This document shows, one piece after another, positions 1 through 8,845 of a stretch of 47,494 bases of DNA. How positions within the stretch are numbered: the first letter of the stretch is position 1; every line of letters begins with the position of its first letter. The translations under genes were made by a program, and so were the position numbers. Below the pieces are notes generated by a model, which did not search any database, was not told the DNA's origin, and saw only the letters and a list, made by a program, of their open reading frames with translations. Source of the stretch: an uncultured Clostridia bacterium (GTDB lineage: Bacteria > Bacillota > Clostridia > TANB77 > CAG-508); contig CAJFRV010000017.1 of NCBI GenBank assembly GCA_904419495.1, positions 1 to 47,494 of the forward strand, given 5' to 3'.

Positions 1-58
1 CCAACCAACTTTGAGTTACATATCTATCCTAAAATAGCTAAAATCTAATATTTTACAG

Positions 59-97
59 TCAATAGCTAAGATTGTAATCCCTGTCTTTAGCTATTGA
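59..97. repeat. Inverted repeat beside the truncated cotJC
   Basis: TCAATAGCTAAG at 59-70 faces CTTTAGCTATTGA at 85-97, a near-perfect inverted repeat with a 14-nt loop. A further AATAGCTAA lies at 33-41. Positions 1-111 hold no coding sequence that I can recognise. The repeat lies 15 nt past the premature cotJC stop (minus strand), so it could be a terminator stem without a U-tract or part of an insertion or recombination boundary. Confidence 0.55.
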
Positions 98-111
98 CAA
101 CATTGTGGTAC

Positions 112-309
112 TCATTCTTCTGTTCCAATGTCATTTAAGATAGCTTTTGCATTTTGGTCTGGCATTCCAAATCTTTGTGACAAATATCTAAGTGAAGCTG
201 CCAATTCACCATCTGGTCCACCATATTGTGATATGATTACTTTTGCAAGTCTTGGGTCTGTGCATTTAATATTTATTGGATATTGTAACATCTTATTATA
301 TGTCCACAT
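112..309 (-). pseudogene. cotJC: cotJC 5' part (manganese-catalase-like spore coat protein), cut after 65 codons
   Basis: The true start is the ATG at 309, which shares its A with the cotJB stop (TAATG) and follows an AAAGGGGGAAT ribosome binding site. The product begins MWTYNKMLQYPIN and carries YGGPDGELAASLRYL, closely matching the N-terminus of the CotJC family, ferritin-like manganese-catalase proteins of the spore inner coat, usually about 190 aa. It ends at GTEE, exactly where the family continues into its metal-binding helix, and no frame of 1-111 continues it. The Met upstream in the ORF track (MAMGKG) is not the start. This may be a decayed gene, or a gene split by an element lying left of the window. 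Confidence 0.8.
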
Positions 310-650
310 TAGTAATTCCCCCTTTCCCATGGCCATGGTTCTTCAAGCCATCTCCATTTATTGCAAGGATAATTGATTGTTAATGGACCATATACTTTTT
401 GGTATTTATCCTTTAATTCTTTTACTTCTTTACAATATTTTCTGTGCAAGCAAAGTGCTTTTTGATCATTTGGATGTGTATCTAAATATAACGCTAATTC
501 TGTTATAGCAAATTCATAGCATCTAATTTGCTCAGCCATTTCTCTTCTTTCATCACAATCTACAGTTCTTTCTACATCTTGCATTTGATTACAATACATC
601 ATTTCATTGTCTTCTTGACATCCACAATTTCTATTTTGATTTATTGACAT
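309..650 (-). CDS. cotJB: Spore coat protein CotJB
   Basis: A short acidic protein with the CotJB signature: ELALYLDTHPNDQKAL in the middle, then YGPLT and the C-terminal PWPWE. The family takes part in inner spore coat assembly with CotJA and CotJC in the mother cell. I take the ATG at 650 (MSINQNR), which has AAAGGGG eight bases upstream, rather than the GTG at 659. It overlaps the end of cotJA by 10 nt and the start of cotJC by one base, so the three are translationally coupled. The N-terminal 40 residues contain several Cys, unusual for the family core but common in clostridial coat proteins. Confidence 0.9.
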   Translation of the reverse strand: MSINQNRNCGCQEDNEMMYCNQMQDVERTVDCDERREMAEQIRCYEFAITELALYLDTHPNDQKALCLHRKYCKEVKELKDKYQKVYGPLTINYPCNKWRWLEEPWPWERGNY

Positions 651-1000
651 TTGTTGCACCCCTTTCCTATTGTATTGGTCATTTCAATATATTTAATTTC
701 TTCCATTGATTGACCCGGTGAATATGGACTTACTAATTCTGGAAAAATAGTTCCCATTTTTAGTCCTACACATGGTTTAAAAGTTCTATCCATATATTGA
801 ATAGGAACATAACTTTGTGCTAACATTGGATTTTCTGGAAAAACACTTAGCTCTTCATCAAATCCACAATCACAACTATTAGAGTTTTCTTCGTAAGATA
901 CAACATTATTACATTTTGTTTCCATTATTTCATTTTGTAATTCACATGAATTGTTTGAATAGTTGTTGTTCATACAATAGCATTTTCTTCTACTAAACAT
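641..1000 (-). CDS. cotJA: Spore coat associated protein CotJA
   Basis: The C-terminal half carries the CotJA pattern: LAQSYVPIQYMDRTF followed by VGLKMGTIFPELVSPY. The N-terminal half is Cys- and Asn-rich (CYCMNNNYSNNSCEL) and looks like a low-complexity extension of the short family core. Its start is the ATG at 1000, preceded by AAAGGAGGAATTTTAAA. The ORF-track start at 1024 lies upstream of this ribosome binding site. It is first gene of the cotJABC operon. A CATATAAT box upstream resembles a SigE -10 element, but I could not fix a convincing -35, so mother-cell control is inferred from the family. Confidence 0.88.
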   Translation of the reverse strand: MFSRRKCYCMNNNYSNNSCELQNEIMETKCNNVVSYEENSNSCDCGFDEELSVFPENPMLAQSYVPIQYMDRTFKPCVGLKMGTIFPELVSPYSPGQSMEEIKYIEMTNTIGKGCNKCQ

Positions 1001-1101
1001 TTTAAAATTCCTCCTTTTGTACATTATATGTATAGTAACAAAAAAGGTTTACTTTTTTATTTATTTTATGATATAGTACTTCTAAAAGGAGGAATCAAAT
1101 T

Positions 1102-1488
1102 ATGGATATAAATATATTAATTAAAACTGCAAAAAGGGCTAGAGAAAATTCTTACTCTCCATATTCAAATTACAAGGTAGGCTGTGCTTTACTTACTAAA
1201 AGCGGGAAGATTTTTTCAGGCTGTAATATTGAAAATGATGGTATTATGTCTATTTGTGCTGAAAGAGTTGCTTTTACAAAAGCAATTTCTGAAGGTGAAA
1301 AAGATTTTGAATGTATTTTAGTTTTAGGTGGAAAAGAAGAATTACAATATACTTCTCCTTGCGGATATTGCAGGCAATTCATGTCTGAATTCTGTGATAA
1401 AAGTTTTGAAATTTATATGTATTATGATAATGATAAAATCGATAAAAAAACTTTAGAAGAATTATTGCCAAATAATTTTAATTTATAA
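1102..1488 (+). CDS. cdd: Cytidine deaminase
   Basis: A 128-aa protein, the usual size of the small tetrameric cytidine deaminases. It has the zinc and catalytic motif CAERVAF (Cys ligand and catalytic Glu) and the second zinc motif PCGYCRQF. SPYSNYKVGCAL at the N-terminus is the conserved substrate-binding stretch. It converts cytidine and deoxycytidine to the uridine forms in pyrimidine salvage. The ribosome binding site AAAAGGAGG lies 10 nt upstream. It is a single gene divergent from cotJ, ending at a hairpin shared with the convergent pyk gene. Confidence 0.96.
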   Translation: MDINILIKTAKRARENSYSPYSNYKVGCALLTKSGKIFSGCNIENDGIMSICAERVAFTKAISEGEKDFECILVLGGKEELQYTSPCGYCRQFMSEFCDKSFEIYMYYDNDKIDKKTLEELLPNNFNL

Positions 1489-1582
1489 TTTTATATTTTA
1501 AAATTCAATTATTTAGATAAAATATCAATCTTTAAAAATATCTAATAAGTAATCAAATAAAAGTGGATTTTTTCCATACAAT

Positions 1583-1609
1583 AAAAAAAGAGGAAAATCC
1601 TCTTTTTTT
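1583..1609. terminator. Bidirectional terminator between cdd and pyk
   Basis: AAAAAAAGAGGA, an AAA loop, and TCCTCTTTTTTT form a perfect 12-bp stem with A and T tracts on both sides, placed between two convergent genes. Confidence 0.9.
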
Positions 1610-1622
1610 ATACAGAATATTT

Positions 1623-3059
1623 TTATATTTTTGCATATACTCCTATAATTTTGCTATCTGAAGCGTTTGGTAATGTTTTTGGTCCACCTGATATAACAAT
1701 TCTATCTCCGCTCTCTAATATACCTTTTTGTTTAAGTTTTTCAATTCCTAACTCAACAACTTTATCAATATTTTCTTGCTTTTCAACATAAATAGGTGTT
1801 ACATTCCATACAATAGCCAATTGATTAAATGTTCTTCTATTATCTGTAATAGCTAATATTGGACATCCTGCTCCTAATCCTGCTAACTTTCTTGCAGAAT
1901 CTCCTGAGTTTGTATAACAAACGATAGCATCTGCTTCCATATTCATTGCAGTTACACATGTTGAGTATGCAATTTTTGTTTCAAAATCTGATAAATCAAT
2001 ATTATCATTGTTTCTAAATCTTTTCCAGTAATCTATTTCATTTTCTACTCTATTTGCAATTTTTACCATTGTTTTTACACATTCTACAGGATATTTACCC
2101 ATAGCACATTCTCCTGATAACATAATTGCACTTGTTCTATCATATATTGCATTTGCAACGTCACTTGCTTCTGCTCTTGTTGGTAATGGATTATATGTCA
2201 TAGACTCTAACATTTGAGTAGCTGTAATAGCTGGTTTGTTTGCTCTATTTGATAATTTTATAAATTTCTTTTGCATAACAGGTGGTTCTGTAAAGTCTGT
2301 TTCTGTTGCCATATCACCACGAGCGATCATTTGAACATCAGCATTCTCTACGATTTCCTCCATGTTTTCTAAACCTTCTACATTTTCTACTTTAGTAACT
2401 ATTTTTATGTCTTTTCCACCATTTTCGTCTAATACTTTTCTAACTTGATCAATATCATCTTTATTTCTAGTGAAAGACATAGCAACATAATCATAATCAT
2501 GTTCACAAGCTGTTTTTAAATCATTAATATCTTTTTCTTTTAAAGCTGGTAAACGTACTGCTGTTCCCGGTAAATTAATTGTTTTTCTACTTCCTAATCC
2601 ATTACCATGTACAACTGTACATACAATATCTTTATCTACAATTTCATCTACTACTAATTCAATTGCTCCATCATCTATTAATACTTTAGCACCCGGTTTT
2701 ACGTCTTTATATAATTCTTTATATGAAACAGATACTTTATCTTTATCTCCAACAATATCTTCATTAACTAATGTGAATTTTTGTCCGTCTTCTAGTTTGA
2801 TTTTTTCATTTTTTCCTGTAACAAGCATTCCTGTTCTAATTTCTGGTCCTTGCATATCTAATAATAAAGCTACAGGTACGTCCATCTCTTTTCTTAATCT
2901 GATTACTTCCTCTGTTTTTTCAGATTGTTCGTCCCAGCTTCCATGAGAATAATTAATTCTTGTAACATTTAGTCCCGCTTCGATTAATTCTTTTAATTTG
3001 TATTCACTTGCTGGTCCTATTGTTCCTACGATTTTTGTTTTTCTTAAAACTTCTTTCAT
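1623..3059 (-). CDS. pyk: Pyruvate kinase
   Basis: 478 aa, the standard length without the extra C-terminal PEP-utiliser-like domain seen in Bacillus. Recognisable are RINYSHGSWDEQ near the start, the B-domain, the catalytic lysine segment KIVTKVENVEGLENM, and PAITATQMLESM. The metal/phosphate segment reads MIARGDMATETDF where most enzymes have MVARGDLGVE, so this is a divergent subtype with its catalytic residues retained. It makes pyruvate and ATP from PEP and ADP in glycolysis. The ribosome binding site AAGGGAGGAAT is good. About 250 A/T-rich bases upstream (3060-3313) show no gene; I could not pick a convincing promoter there. Confidence 0.95.
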   Translation of the reverse strand: MKEVLRKTKIVGTIGPASEYKLKELIEAGLNVTRINYSHGSWDEQSEKTEEVIRLRKEMDVPVALLLDMQGPEIRTGMLVTGKNEKIKLEDGQKFTLVNEDIVGDKDKVSVSYKELYKDVKPGAKVLIDDGAIELVVDEIVDKDIVCTVVHGNGLGSRKTINLPGTAVRLPALKEKDINDLKTACEHDYDYVAMSFTRNKDDIDQVRKVLDENGGKDIKIVTKVENVEGLENMEEIVENADVQMIARGDMATETDFTEPPVMQKKFIKLSNRANKPAITATQMLESMTYNPLPTRAEASDVANAIYDRTSAIMLSGECAMGKYPVECVKTMVKIANRVENEIDYWKRFRNNDNIDLSDFETKIAYSTCVTAMNMEADAIVCYTNSGDSARKLAGLGAGCPILAITDNRRTFNQLAIVWNVTPIYVEKQENIDKVVELGIEKLKQKGILESGDRIVISGGPKTLPNASDSKIIGVYAKI

Positions 3060-3313
3060 TTCTTATTCCTCCCTTATCATCTTAAAAACCATTTTGTATT
3101 ATATCATAGCTTTATAGTATTTTTCAATGTTTTTAGATATTTTTTACAAAAAAACTATAAAATATGCAAATATATCATATTTTAGTTAATAAAGTTATAC
3201 ATTTTACTTGCATTAGTTTTTATATAATTTCTATTTAATAAACTAGTATTAAGCTAAATTAAACTAATTTAATTAAATTATTCTATATTTATTTTGCATA
3301 AAAAATAGACAAA

Positions 3314-3332
3314 GGCGAGGATAATCCTCGCC
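3314..3332 (-). terminator. Terminator of the 154-aa orphan gene
   Basis: GGCGAGGA TAA TCCTCGCC, a perfect 8-bp GC-rich stem 14 nt past the stop codon, followed on the minus strand by TTTGTCTATTTTTT. Confidence 0.85.
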
Positions 3333-3346
3333 CCTGCCCGGAACCA

Positions 3347-3811
3347 TTATTCCTGATACGTCTCGATATAATTCTCAAAACGCACTTTCGTTGTAAGCAA
3401 ATCTTCCCGCGCTGCCAGCAGGACATTTAATTGCCTGCGTGCTTTCGGGATAATTAAATTAATTTCATTCGGTGCACACGAACATAACTGATGGCTTAGT
3501 TTCTCCACATACTCGAACTGGCGTACATGGAACTTGTGAAACACATATGCATCAGCTTCCTCTAAGGAAGGCTCTTTTGCATCCGGAACGGTAACCTCTT
3601 CTCCCTTTTCTCTTAACAGATAAGCCATATCATCAATGGCTGTCTCCACTCGAGATAACTCATTTGTTACTCTCTTTAAATAGAGCCTAGGGTTTTCAAG
3701 AGGCCAGTCTACCTGTGTTTTCTGCAATGGGCTGCCATACAGCTGATCATCGAGTTCAAAGTTATGCCCCGCGCATTTCCGTGCTACATGATAAATTCTG
3801 AATTCTGCCAT
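3347..3811 (-). CDS. Orphan 154-aa helical protein of higher GC than its surroundings
   Basis: I do not recognise this family. It is soluble-looking and mostly helical, with no signal peptide or membrane segment. It has a heptad-like middle (NELSRVETAIDDMAYLLREKGE) and a motif QLCSCAPNEINLI. A clear start has AAAAGGAGGAACC 5 nt upstream, and it ends at its own GC-rich terminator, so it is a single-gene unit. Two 60-base lines that I counted were 40-42% GC, clearly above the flanking A/T-rich spacers, and codons such as CGC, CTG and GCC are frequent. This suggests recent acquisition or a strongly expressed gene. It is real coding sequence; its function is unknown. Confidence 0.8.
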   Translation of the reverse strand: MAEFRIYHVARKCAGHNFELDDQLYGSPLQKTQVDWPLENPRLYLKRVTNELSRVETAIDDMAYLLREKGEEVTVPDAKEPSLEEADAYVFHKFHVRQFEYVEKLSHQLCSCAPNEINLIIPKARRQLNVLLAAREDLLTTKVRFENYIETYQE

Positions 3812-3929
3812 AATAGGTTCCTCCTTTTAAAGAAAAAAAATTTTTAATGTACACTTTAATTATACAACTTTACATAAAAAAAGTCAAATTTAGTTTTTCT
3901 TTCTTAACTTTACACATTCTTCCAAGCTT

Positions 3930-4655
3930 TCAATTTAGTTTTATGATCGCATGCAATATTTTTTCATTTTCACTTTTTATAACTATAATATTCTCTCCAT
4001 TTTCTTTTGCATATTTACATTTTACAGTGTCTCCTAATTTTATTTGATTTTTATATTGTATTCTTATATGATTAAAAGGTCTTTTACTATATTCCTCCTC
4101 TGGTAAAGCTTCATAAGCCAAATATAAATAATATAAATTATGCATATGACCAATTACATCAATATCTCTTCTTCTGGTTGTGTAAAGCATCTCACTTAAA
4201 TATTCTTTTGGTTCTCTTATTTTTTCAATTTTCCTATCTTTAAAAACCGCTTTTTCCGTTTCTGATTTGTATCTATCTGCCATTTCCTGCTCTACTCTTG
4301 CTATCTTTTCTGTTTGACTATCTACTAATAACCATTTTGAAGTAGCAATTGCACACAAATTCTTCTTTTCATCATACACTTCAAAATCACGGTATGCATA
4401 AAACTTCTCAATTCCTCTAGACCATGTATGAATTTCAAGAATTTGTCCATATGTTGGTCTTTTTAGCACCTCTAATTCCCAATCTAATAATAACCAGTTT
4501 AAATGTGTCTCTTTAGTTGTATTAATACCAATTCCAACACTATCAGAATGATATGCTGCAATATCTTCTAAATATTCCAAAATAGCAATATTACTGACTT
4601 CATTTTTTGACCATACATCTTTTAATCCTATTTTAAATGTTTCTTTGTATATCAT
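3930..4655 (-). CDS. Acyl-ACP thioesterase
   Basis: 241 aa from the ATG at 4655, chosen because AAGGAGGAAAAC directly precedes it; the first 12 residues of the ORF-track protein lie upstream of that site. It has the double hot-dog layout of the plant FatA/bacterial acyl-ACP thioesterase family: N-terminal LNWLLLDWELEVLKRPTYG, then IGHMHNLYYLYLAYEAL, which holds the Asn and His of the active site. It releases free fatty acids from acyl carrier protein in the cytoplasm. It starts 36 nt past the pgi stop on the same strand and is probably co-transcribed with it, though no metabolic link is obvious. Confidence 0.88.
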   Translation of the reverse strand: MIYKETFKIGLKDVWSKNEVSNIAILEYLEDIAAYHSDSVGIGINTTKETHLNWLLLDWELEVLKRPTYGQILEIHTWSRGIEKFYAYRDFEVYDEKKNLCAIATSKWLLVDSQTEKIARVEQEMADRYKSETEKAVFKDRKIEKIREPKEYLSEMLYTTRRRDIDVIGHMHNLYYLYLAYEALPEEEYSKRPFNHIRIQYKNQIKLGDTVKCKYAKENGENIIVIKSENEKILHAIIKLN

Positions 4656-4691
4656 GTTTTCCTCCTTGATGACTTTTTTCTCCGTCCCCAA

Positions 4692-5999
4692 CTAATATCC
4701 CGGTTTTTCTAATAATTTAAACATATTCTTTTTGTATTCTTCTACACCCGGTTGATTAAATGGATTTACTCCTAATATATTTCCAGACATAGCGCAAGCT
4801 TTTTCAAAGAAATAAATTAATTCTCCAATATTTTCTTCATCTAATTTTTCTAGTTCTATGACAATGTTTGGAACATCTCCTGATACATGTGCTTTTATCG
4901 TTCCTTCCATTGCTTTTTTATTGACATAGTCTAATCCTTTTCCTGCTAAATAATTTAAGCCATCTAAATTGTCATCATCTGGATGAATCGTTATATCTGA
5001 GTTTGGTGTTTTTATACTAATAACTGTTTCAAACAAATTTCTTCTTCCTTCTTGAATATATTGCCCCATAGAATGTAAATCTGTTGTAAAATCAACCCCT
5101 GCTGGGAAGATTCCCATTTGTTCTTTTCCTTCACTTTCTCCAAATAATTGCTTCCACCATTCTGTAAAATAGTGCATCTTAGGTTCATAATTTACTAAAA
5201 TTTCTGTATTTTTATATAGCTTATATAAAATATTTCTTACTACTGCATATTTATAACATTCATTATATTTTACATTAGGATCATCGTATCTATCTTGTGC
5301 CGTTTTTGCTCCCATCATTAATTTGTCAATATCTATCCCTGCTACTGCAATTGGTAATAATCCAACAGCCGTTAGTACAGAATATCTACCACCGACATTA
5401 TCAGGAACAACAAATTGTTCATATCCTTCATTTTGTGCAAGTGTCTTTAATGCTCCTTTTGCTTTATCTGTTGTTGCATAAATTCTACTTCTTGCTTCAT
5501 CTATTCCATATTTATTTTCTAAGATTTCTCTAAAAATTCTGAATGCAATAGCTGGTTCTGTAGTTGTTCCAGATTTTGAAATAACATTAACAGAGAAATC
5601 TTTATCACCTATATATTCAATTAATTCATTAATATAATTTGGACTTAAGTTATTTCCAACATATAATATTTGAGGATATTTTCTTTGTTTATTTGGTAAC
5701 ATATTATAAAATGAGCTAGTTAATGCTTCAATAACCGCTCTTGCTCCTAAATATGAGCCACCAATTCCAATTACAACTAATATATCAGATTCTTTTTTTA
5801 TTTTTTTTGCTGCTTTTTTTATTCTTGCGAATTCTTCTTTATCATAATTGGTTGGTAATTCTAACCATCCAACAAAATCTTTTTCATCATTTGCTCTTCT
5901 ATGCAAATCTTTATGTATATTTTCTACTTGTTCCTTGTATGTTAAAATTGTTTTTTGTGTAATTCCTGAATGCTTTAAGTTTAAACTGATATTTGCCAT
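4692..5999 (-). CDS. pgi: Glucose-6-phosphate isomerase
   Basis: 435 aa, close to the short Gram-positive type of the enzyme. Signature segments include [14 protein letters not shown], the sugar-phosphate loop [28 protein letters not shown], and [21 protein letters not shown] near the C-terminus. It interconverts glucose-6-phosphate and fructose-6-phosphate in glycolysis. It begins with MANISLNLK behind a GAGGTAATT site. The thioesterase gene follows directly. Confidence 0.96.
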   Translation of the reverse strand: MANISLNLKHSGITQKTILTYKEQVENIHKDLHRRANDEKDFVGWLELPTNYDKEEFARIKKAAKKIKKESDILVVIGIGGSYLGARAVIEALTSSFYNMLPNKQRKYPQILYVGNNLSPNYINELIEYIGDKDFSVNVISKSGTTTEPAIAFRIFREILENKYGIDEARSRIYATTDKAKGALKTLAQNEGYEQFVVPDNVGGRYSVLTAVGLLPIAVAGIDIDKLMMGAKTAQDRYDDPNVKYNECYKYAVVRNILYKLYKNTEILVNYEPKMHYFTEWWKQLFGESEGKEQMGIFPAGVDFTTDLHSMGQYIQEGRRNLFETVISIKTPNSDITIHPDDDNLDGLNYLAGKGLDYVNKKAMEGTIKAHVSGDVPNIVIELEKLDEENIGELIYFFEKACAMSGNILGVNPFNQPGVEEYKKNMFKLLEKPGY

Positions 6000-6056
6000 A
6001 TAATTACCTCTTTTCTTCTAAAATTTTCTACGGTCATTATATATATATATGTAAAA

Positions 6057-6080
6057 AAATTCAAGCATTTGCTTGAATTT
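6057..6080 (-). terminator. Terminator of spoIIP
   Basis: AAATTCAAGC ATTT GCTTGAATTT forms a perfect 10-bp stem; on the minus strand it is followed by TTTTTTTAC. It lies between the end of spoIIP and the start of pgi. Confidence 0.85.
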
Positions 6081-6109
6081 TCATTGGAGACATGACAAAT
6101 TGTTTCAAA

Positions 6110-7255
6110 TCACTTCATAATCTCATCCATAACTTTTGCTAAGTATTTCATACTTGTTAGACATTGTTCTAATGTGTTTCCTGTTGCTCCTACTTCTATG
6201 ATATTTGCATATTTTCCTGTGTGTTGGTTATATCTAGATGTTGTTAGCATAATTGGCTTAAATAATCCCGGGTATAGTTCTTCTGCTTTTTCTTGTATTT
6301 TAATCGCAAATTTTAAGTTTTGATTCCAATTAGGATGCCATAATCCTCCTGCATTTGTTCCAATAACAAACATGATTTGTGCTGCTTCTTCATCTCCAAT
6401 TTTAACTGTTGGGGCATAATCACTTCTGCTTCCTATTGCATCTCTATGTAAATCTATAATGATATCTGATGGATTGGTTTGTAATAAACTCTCTACTGTT
6501 TTTAAAGAACTTGTATAAGAACCATTATATGATGGATAATCATGATAACTTGTATCATGAATAACATTATATCCATATTGTTGTAATTGCGTAGTAAGTT
6601 CTGTTCCAACTCTTGTTACAGTGAAATTCAAATCTGTTGTTCTATAATTTCCTGTTGGTGTATAAGGATAGGCTTCACTTGAAGTATAACTTTCACAACT
6701 ATGTGTATGAAATATCATAATATTTTTGTTTTCAATTGTAATATCCGGTGTTAACATTTCTTCAGTTAATTGATAATCTGTTTGATTTTTTATTTTTACA
6801 TTTCCATATTGTGTATTATAATTTTCTGCTATTGGATTGTTTGTAACTACTTCTGTTGTAATTCCCGTTTCTGCTAATTCTATATTTTGTTCTTCTTCTG
6901 TGTTTTCTGTTTCAACATCTTCTGATATTTCTTTCATATTTTGAATTTCGTCTATTGAACTGATTTGTGTTTCTAACATTGATTTTAATATATCATTTTC
7001 GCTCAATTTTTCTTTTTCCTTTTCATCATTACGATTAATAGATGCTACAACAGGAAGTGTAGCATCTAAACAAGATAATAAACTATGACTAGATAATTGA
7101 TTTGTTACATTTTCTACTTTTTGTGTAACCTCTTGTGTATTTTTCTTTGCCCCAGAAAAATAATTGGTAATACTAAATATTAATAAAATAAGTACAAATA
7201 TACATATAATATATTTTACGATATCCTTTAACCTTAATACTGCAACATTAAACAT
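6110..7255 (-). CDS. spoIIP: Stage II sporulation protein P (peptidoglycan amidase/endopeptidase)
   Basis: 381 aa with an N-terminal membrane anchor (IICIFVLILLIFSITNYF, residues about 16-33), a low-complexity acidic linker, and the SpoIIP catalytic domain. Key motifs are IMIFHTHSCESYTS (zinc His and Glu), DIIIDLHRDAIGSR, IMFVIGTNAGG, and a C-terminal Glu in ANIIEVGATGNTLEQC. In the family it works with SpoIID and SpoIIM at the septum, degrading peptidoglycan during engulfment of the forespore. No germination protease (gpr) gene adjoins it as in some relatives. The start has a GGAGAAAAGG site immediately upstream. Confidence 0.94.
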   Translation of the reverse strand: MFNVAVLRLKDIVKYIICIFVLILLIFSITNYFSGAKKNTQEVTQKVENVTNQLSSHSLLSCLDATLPVVASINRNDEKEKEKLSENDILKSMLETQISSIDEIQNMKEISEDVETENTEEEQNIELAETGITTEVVTNNPIAENYNTQYGNVKIKNQTDYQLTEEMLTPDITIENKNIMIFHTHSCESYTSSEAYPYTPTGNYRTTDLNFTVTRVGTELTTQLQQYGYNVIHDTSYHDYPSYNGSYTSSLKTVESLLQTNPSDIIIDLHRDAIGSRSDYAPTVKIGDEEAAQIMFVIGTNAGGLWHPNWNQNLKFAIKIQEKAEELYPGLFKPIMLTTSRYNQHTGKYANIIEVGATGNTLEQCLTSMKYLAKVMDEIMK

Positions 7256-7325
7256 ATACCTTTTCTCCTTTGTCCAAATTCCTATATATATGTATATGCA
7301 AAAGTTTCAAAAATATTATTAAAAT

Positions 7326-7790
7326 TTAACTATTTAAAAAATATATAGAAATATTTAAGTATGTTGCAAAAAATAGCCATAAGATATATGGAATTAGCAA
7401 GATTCCAGATATTTTGTTTTGTTTATAAAATTGACAAATCATACAAATAACTAATACATCTAAAATGATAATCCATAAGACAGATAATAATCTAAGTTGA
7501 AATACAAAAAATATAAATGTCCATAAATAGTTAAATAGTAATTGTCCATAATATAATTGTTTTGTTTCTTTTGGTACTTCACCTTTTTCCTTTAAAAGCA
7601 TATAGGATATTCCTATTAATAAATAGATAATTGTCCAAACAATTGGAAAAACAATTCCGGGTGGAGATAATGTTGGTTTCATTAAGTCATTATAATTCAT
7701 AGAGCCTGAAGTAATAATACCAACAATTCCTCCAATGATTAATGGTAATACTGTATGAAATATTTTTTTTGCCTTTTGATTCCTGTTTAT
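7326..7790 (-). CDS. TspO/MBR family membrane protein with an apparent ATA start codon
   Basis: The ORF-track protein (124 aa from 7700) starts too late: the same frame runs 30 codons further upstream as INRNQKAKKIFHTVLPLIIGGIVGI, restoring the first membrane helix of TspO and a normal length of 154 aa. Motifs include SPPGIVFPIVWTIIYLLIG and NYLWTFIFF (aromatic helices of the porphyrin/sensor family). There are five predicted helices. No ATG, GTG or TTG exists upstream in frame. AAGGGAGGG sits 7 nt before an ATA codon at 7790, which is therefore the best start; otherwise the start codon has been lost. TspO proteins bind or degrade tetrapyrroles. The role here is unknown. Confidence 0.78.
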   Translation of the reverse strand: MNRNQKAKKIFHTVLPLIIGGIVGIITSGSMNYNDLMKPTLSPPGIVFPIVWTIIYLLIGISYMLLKEKGEVPKETKQLYYGQLLFNYLWTFIFFVFQLRLLSVLWIIILDVLVICMICQFYKQNKISGILLIPYILWLFFATYLNISIYFLNS

Positions 7791-7907
7791 ATAAAATCCC
7801 TCCCTTCTTAATAAAAGGTATTTTCAAAAAGCAAATTTTATGATATACTATTAGGTAAATTTTGTAACTAATAATCTTTGTATGGTAGAAAAGAATGGAG
7901 GACTTCT

Positions 7908-8273
7908 ATGTTTGAATTACGGAGATTAGAAAAAACAGTAAACAAGTATCTTTATTTTTTTGAAAACGAACAAGAAGAGTTTAGAAATAACATTGATTTG
8001 TATATCGATGATTTAAAAGAACTCATTAACTATACAGATTTATATATATCATCTACTCAGGAAGAGTTAGATGCTTTATATAAAACCAATATCGACTTAT
8101 ATATTCTTACCCCTACAATTGTTTTAAAACCTTTGGTGTTTATTATTATGAAAATCTTAGAAAAAATGATAAACAAAAAAAGTAAGAACATATTAATCGT
8201 AAAGAAATGCCAACGGTCTTTTAAAAACTTCTTGGAACGTTTGGAAAGAATGAAATACTTGTGCGATTTATGA
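7908..8273 (+). CDS. Hypothetical 121-aa protein with one hydrophobic segment
   Basis: I do not recognise it. Translation most likely begins at the ATG at 7908 (MFELRRLEKTV), which has TGGAGGACTTCT upstream; the TTG at 7878 in the track is before that site. The N-terminal 65 residues are charged and helical (EQEEFRNNIDLYIDDLKELI), then a short hydrophobic stretch (ILTPTIVLKPLVFIIMKIL), then a basic C-terminus. It could be a small membrane-associated protein. It is convergent with the next gene across a shared long hairpin. Confidence 0.65.
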   Translation: MFELRRLEKTVNKYLYFFENEQEEFRNNIDLYIDDLKELINYTDLYISSTQEELDALYKTNIDLYILTPTIVLKPLVFIIMKILEKMINKKSKNILIVKKCQRSFKNFLERLERMKYLCDL

Positions 8274-8291
8274 TATTTAAATCGCTCTTAT

Positions 8292-8340
8292 AAAGGATAA
8301 GGACCCTCAGAGCTTGCGCTCTTTGGGTCCCTTTCCTTTT
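8292..8340. terminator. Long bidirectional terminator hairpin
   Basis: AAAGGA..GGACCC..AGAGC / GCTCT..GGGTCC..TTTCCTTT form an interrupted stem of about 17 pairs with loop TTGC, ending in TTTT on the plus strand and rich in A on the other side. It serves the two convergent hypothetical genes and overlaps the 8339 stop codon. Confidence 0.85.
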
Positions 8341-8722
8341 AGAAAAAAAGAAAATTTTCTAACAGGCTTTTAAATGCTGTTATTTCATTCATTAGCTCAT
8401 CTGGTACGCATTTTACATTTACATTTCTGTCATCATAAACCTCATACATAATGAAAGAATACAATATTGCCAATGCTATATTCAGTTTCCTCATCGAATC
8501 CATTTTCAGATTTGGCATAAGTATCCAACTACTTATTGGAACGCAATTCATTTCCATTTTTACAAAATCCAATCCTTGTAGCACTTCCACAAAGTTTACG
8601 AATGGTTCATACCCTTCTCTTTCGTCATCTGGTAATTTTTTAAGAAAAGTGTCTAGATTTTTTTCCAGCCGTTCCTTTTCTCTTTTAATGTTCTTGAGCA
8701 TTTTCTTTCTTTTTTTCTTCAT
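8339..8722 (-). CDS. Hypothetical basic helical protein, 127 aa
   Basis: No family recognised. The start is taken as the ATG at 8722 (MKKKRKKMLKN) because AAAGGAG lies 11 nt upstream, inside the longer track ORF. The first 35 residues are a very basic helix (KRKKMLKNIKREKERLEKN), followed by a more acidic section (KKLPDDEREGYEPF) and a helical C-terminus with little hydrophobicity. It could bind nucleic acid, but only charge supports that. A single-gene unit with the shared terminator at 8292-8340. Confidence 0.65.
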   Translation of the reverse strand: MKKKRKKMLKNIKREKERLEKNLDTFLKKLPDDEREGYEPFVNFVEVLQGLDFVKMEMNCVPISSWILMPNLKMDSMRKLNIALAILYSFIMYEVYDDRNVNVKCVPDELMNEITAFKSLLENFLFF

Positions 8723-8845
8723 TCTTCTTTGAGCTCCTTTCATTTATAATATGACTCTTTTCTGCCTAAGCTTATGCTTTTGACTATATTATTATAGCAT
8801 AAATTTACATAATGAGCAATAGAGTGAATTTCATATATCATCACT

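Noticed and set aside
4675-4692. Possible fourth copy of the REP-like repeat (AGTTGGGGACGG)
   Set aside because: Only about ten bases match, and the sequence forms the normal end of pgi and the leader of the thioesterase gene.
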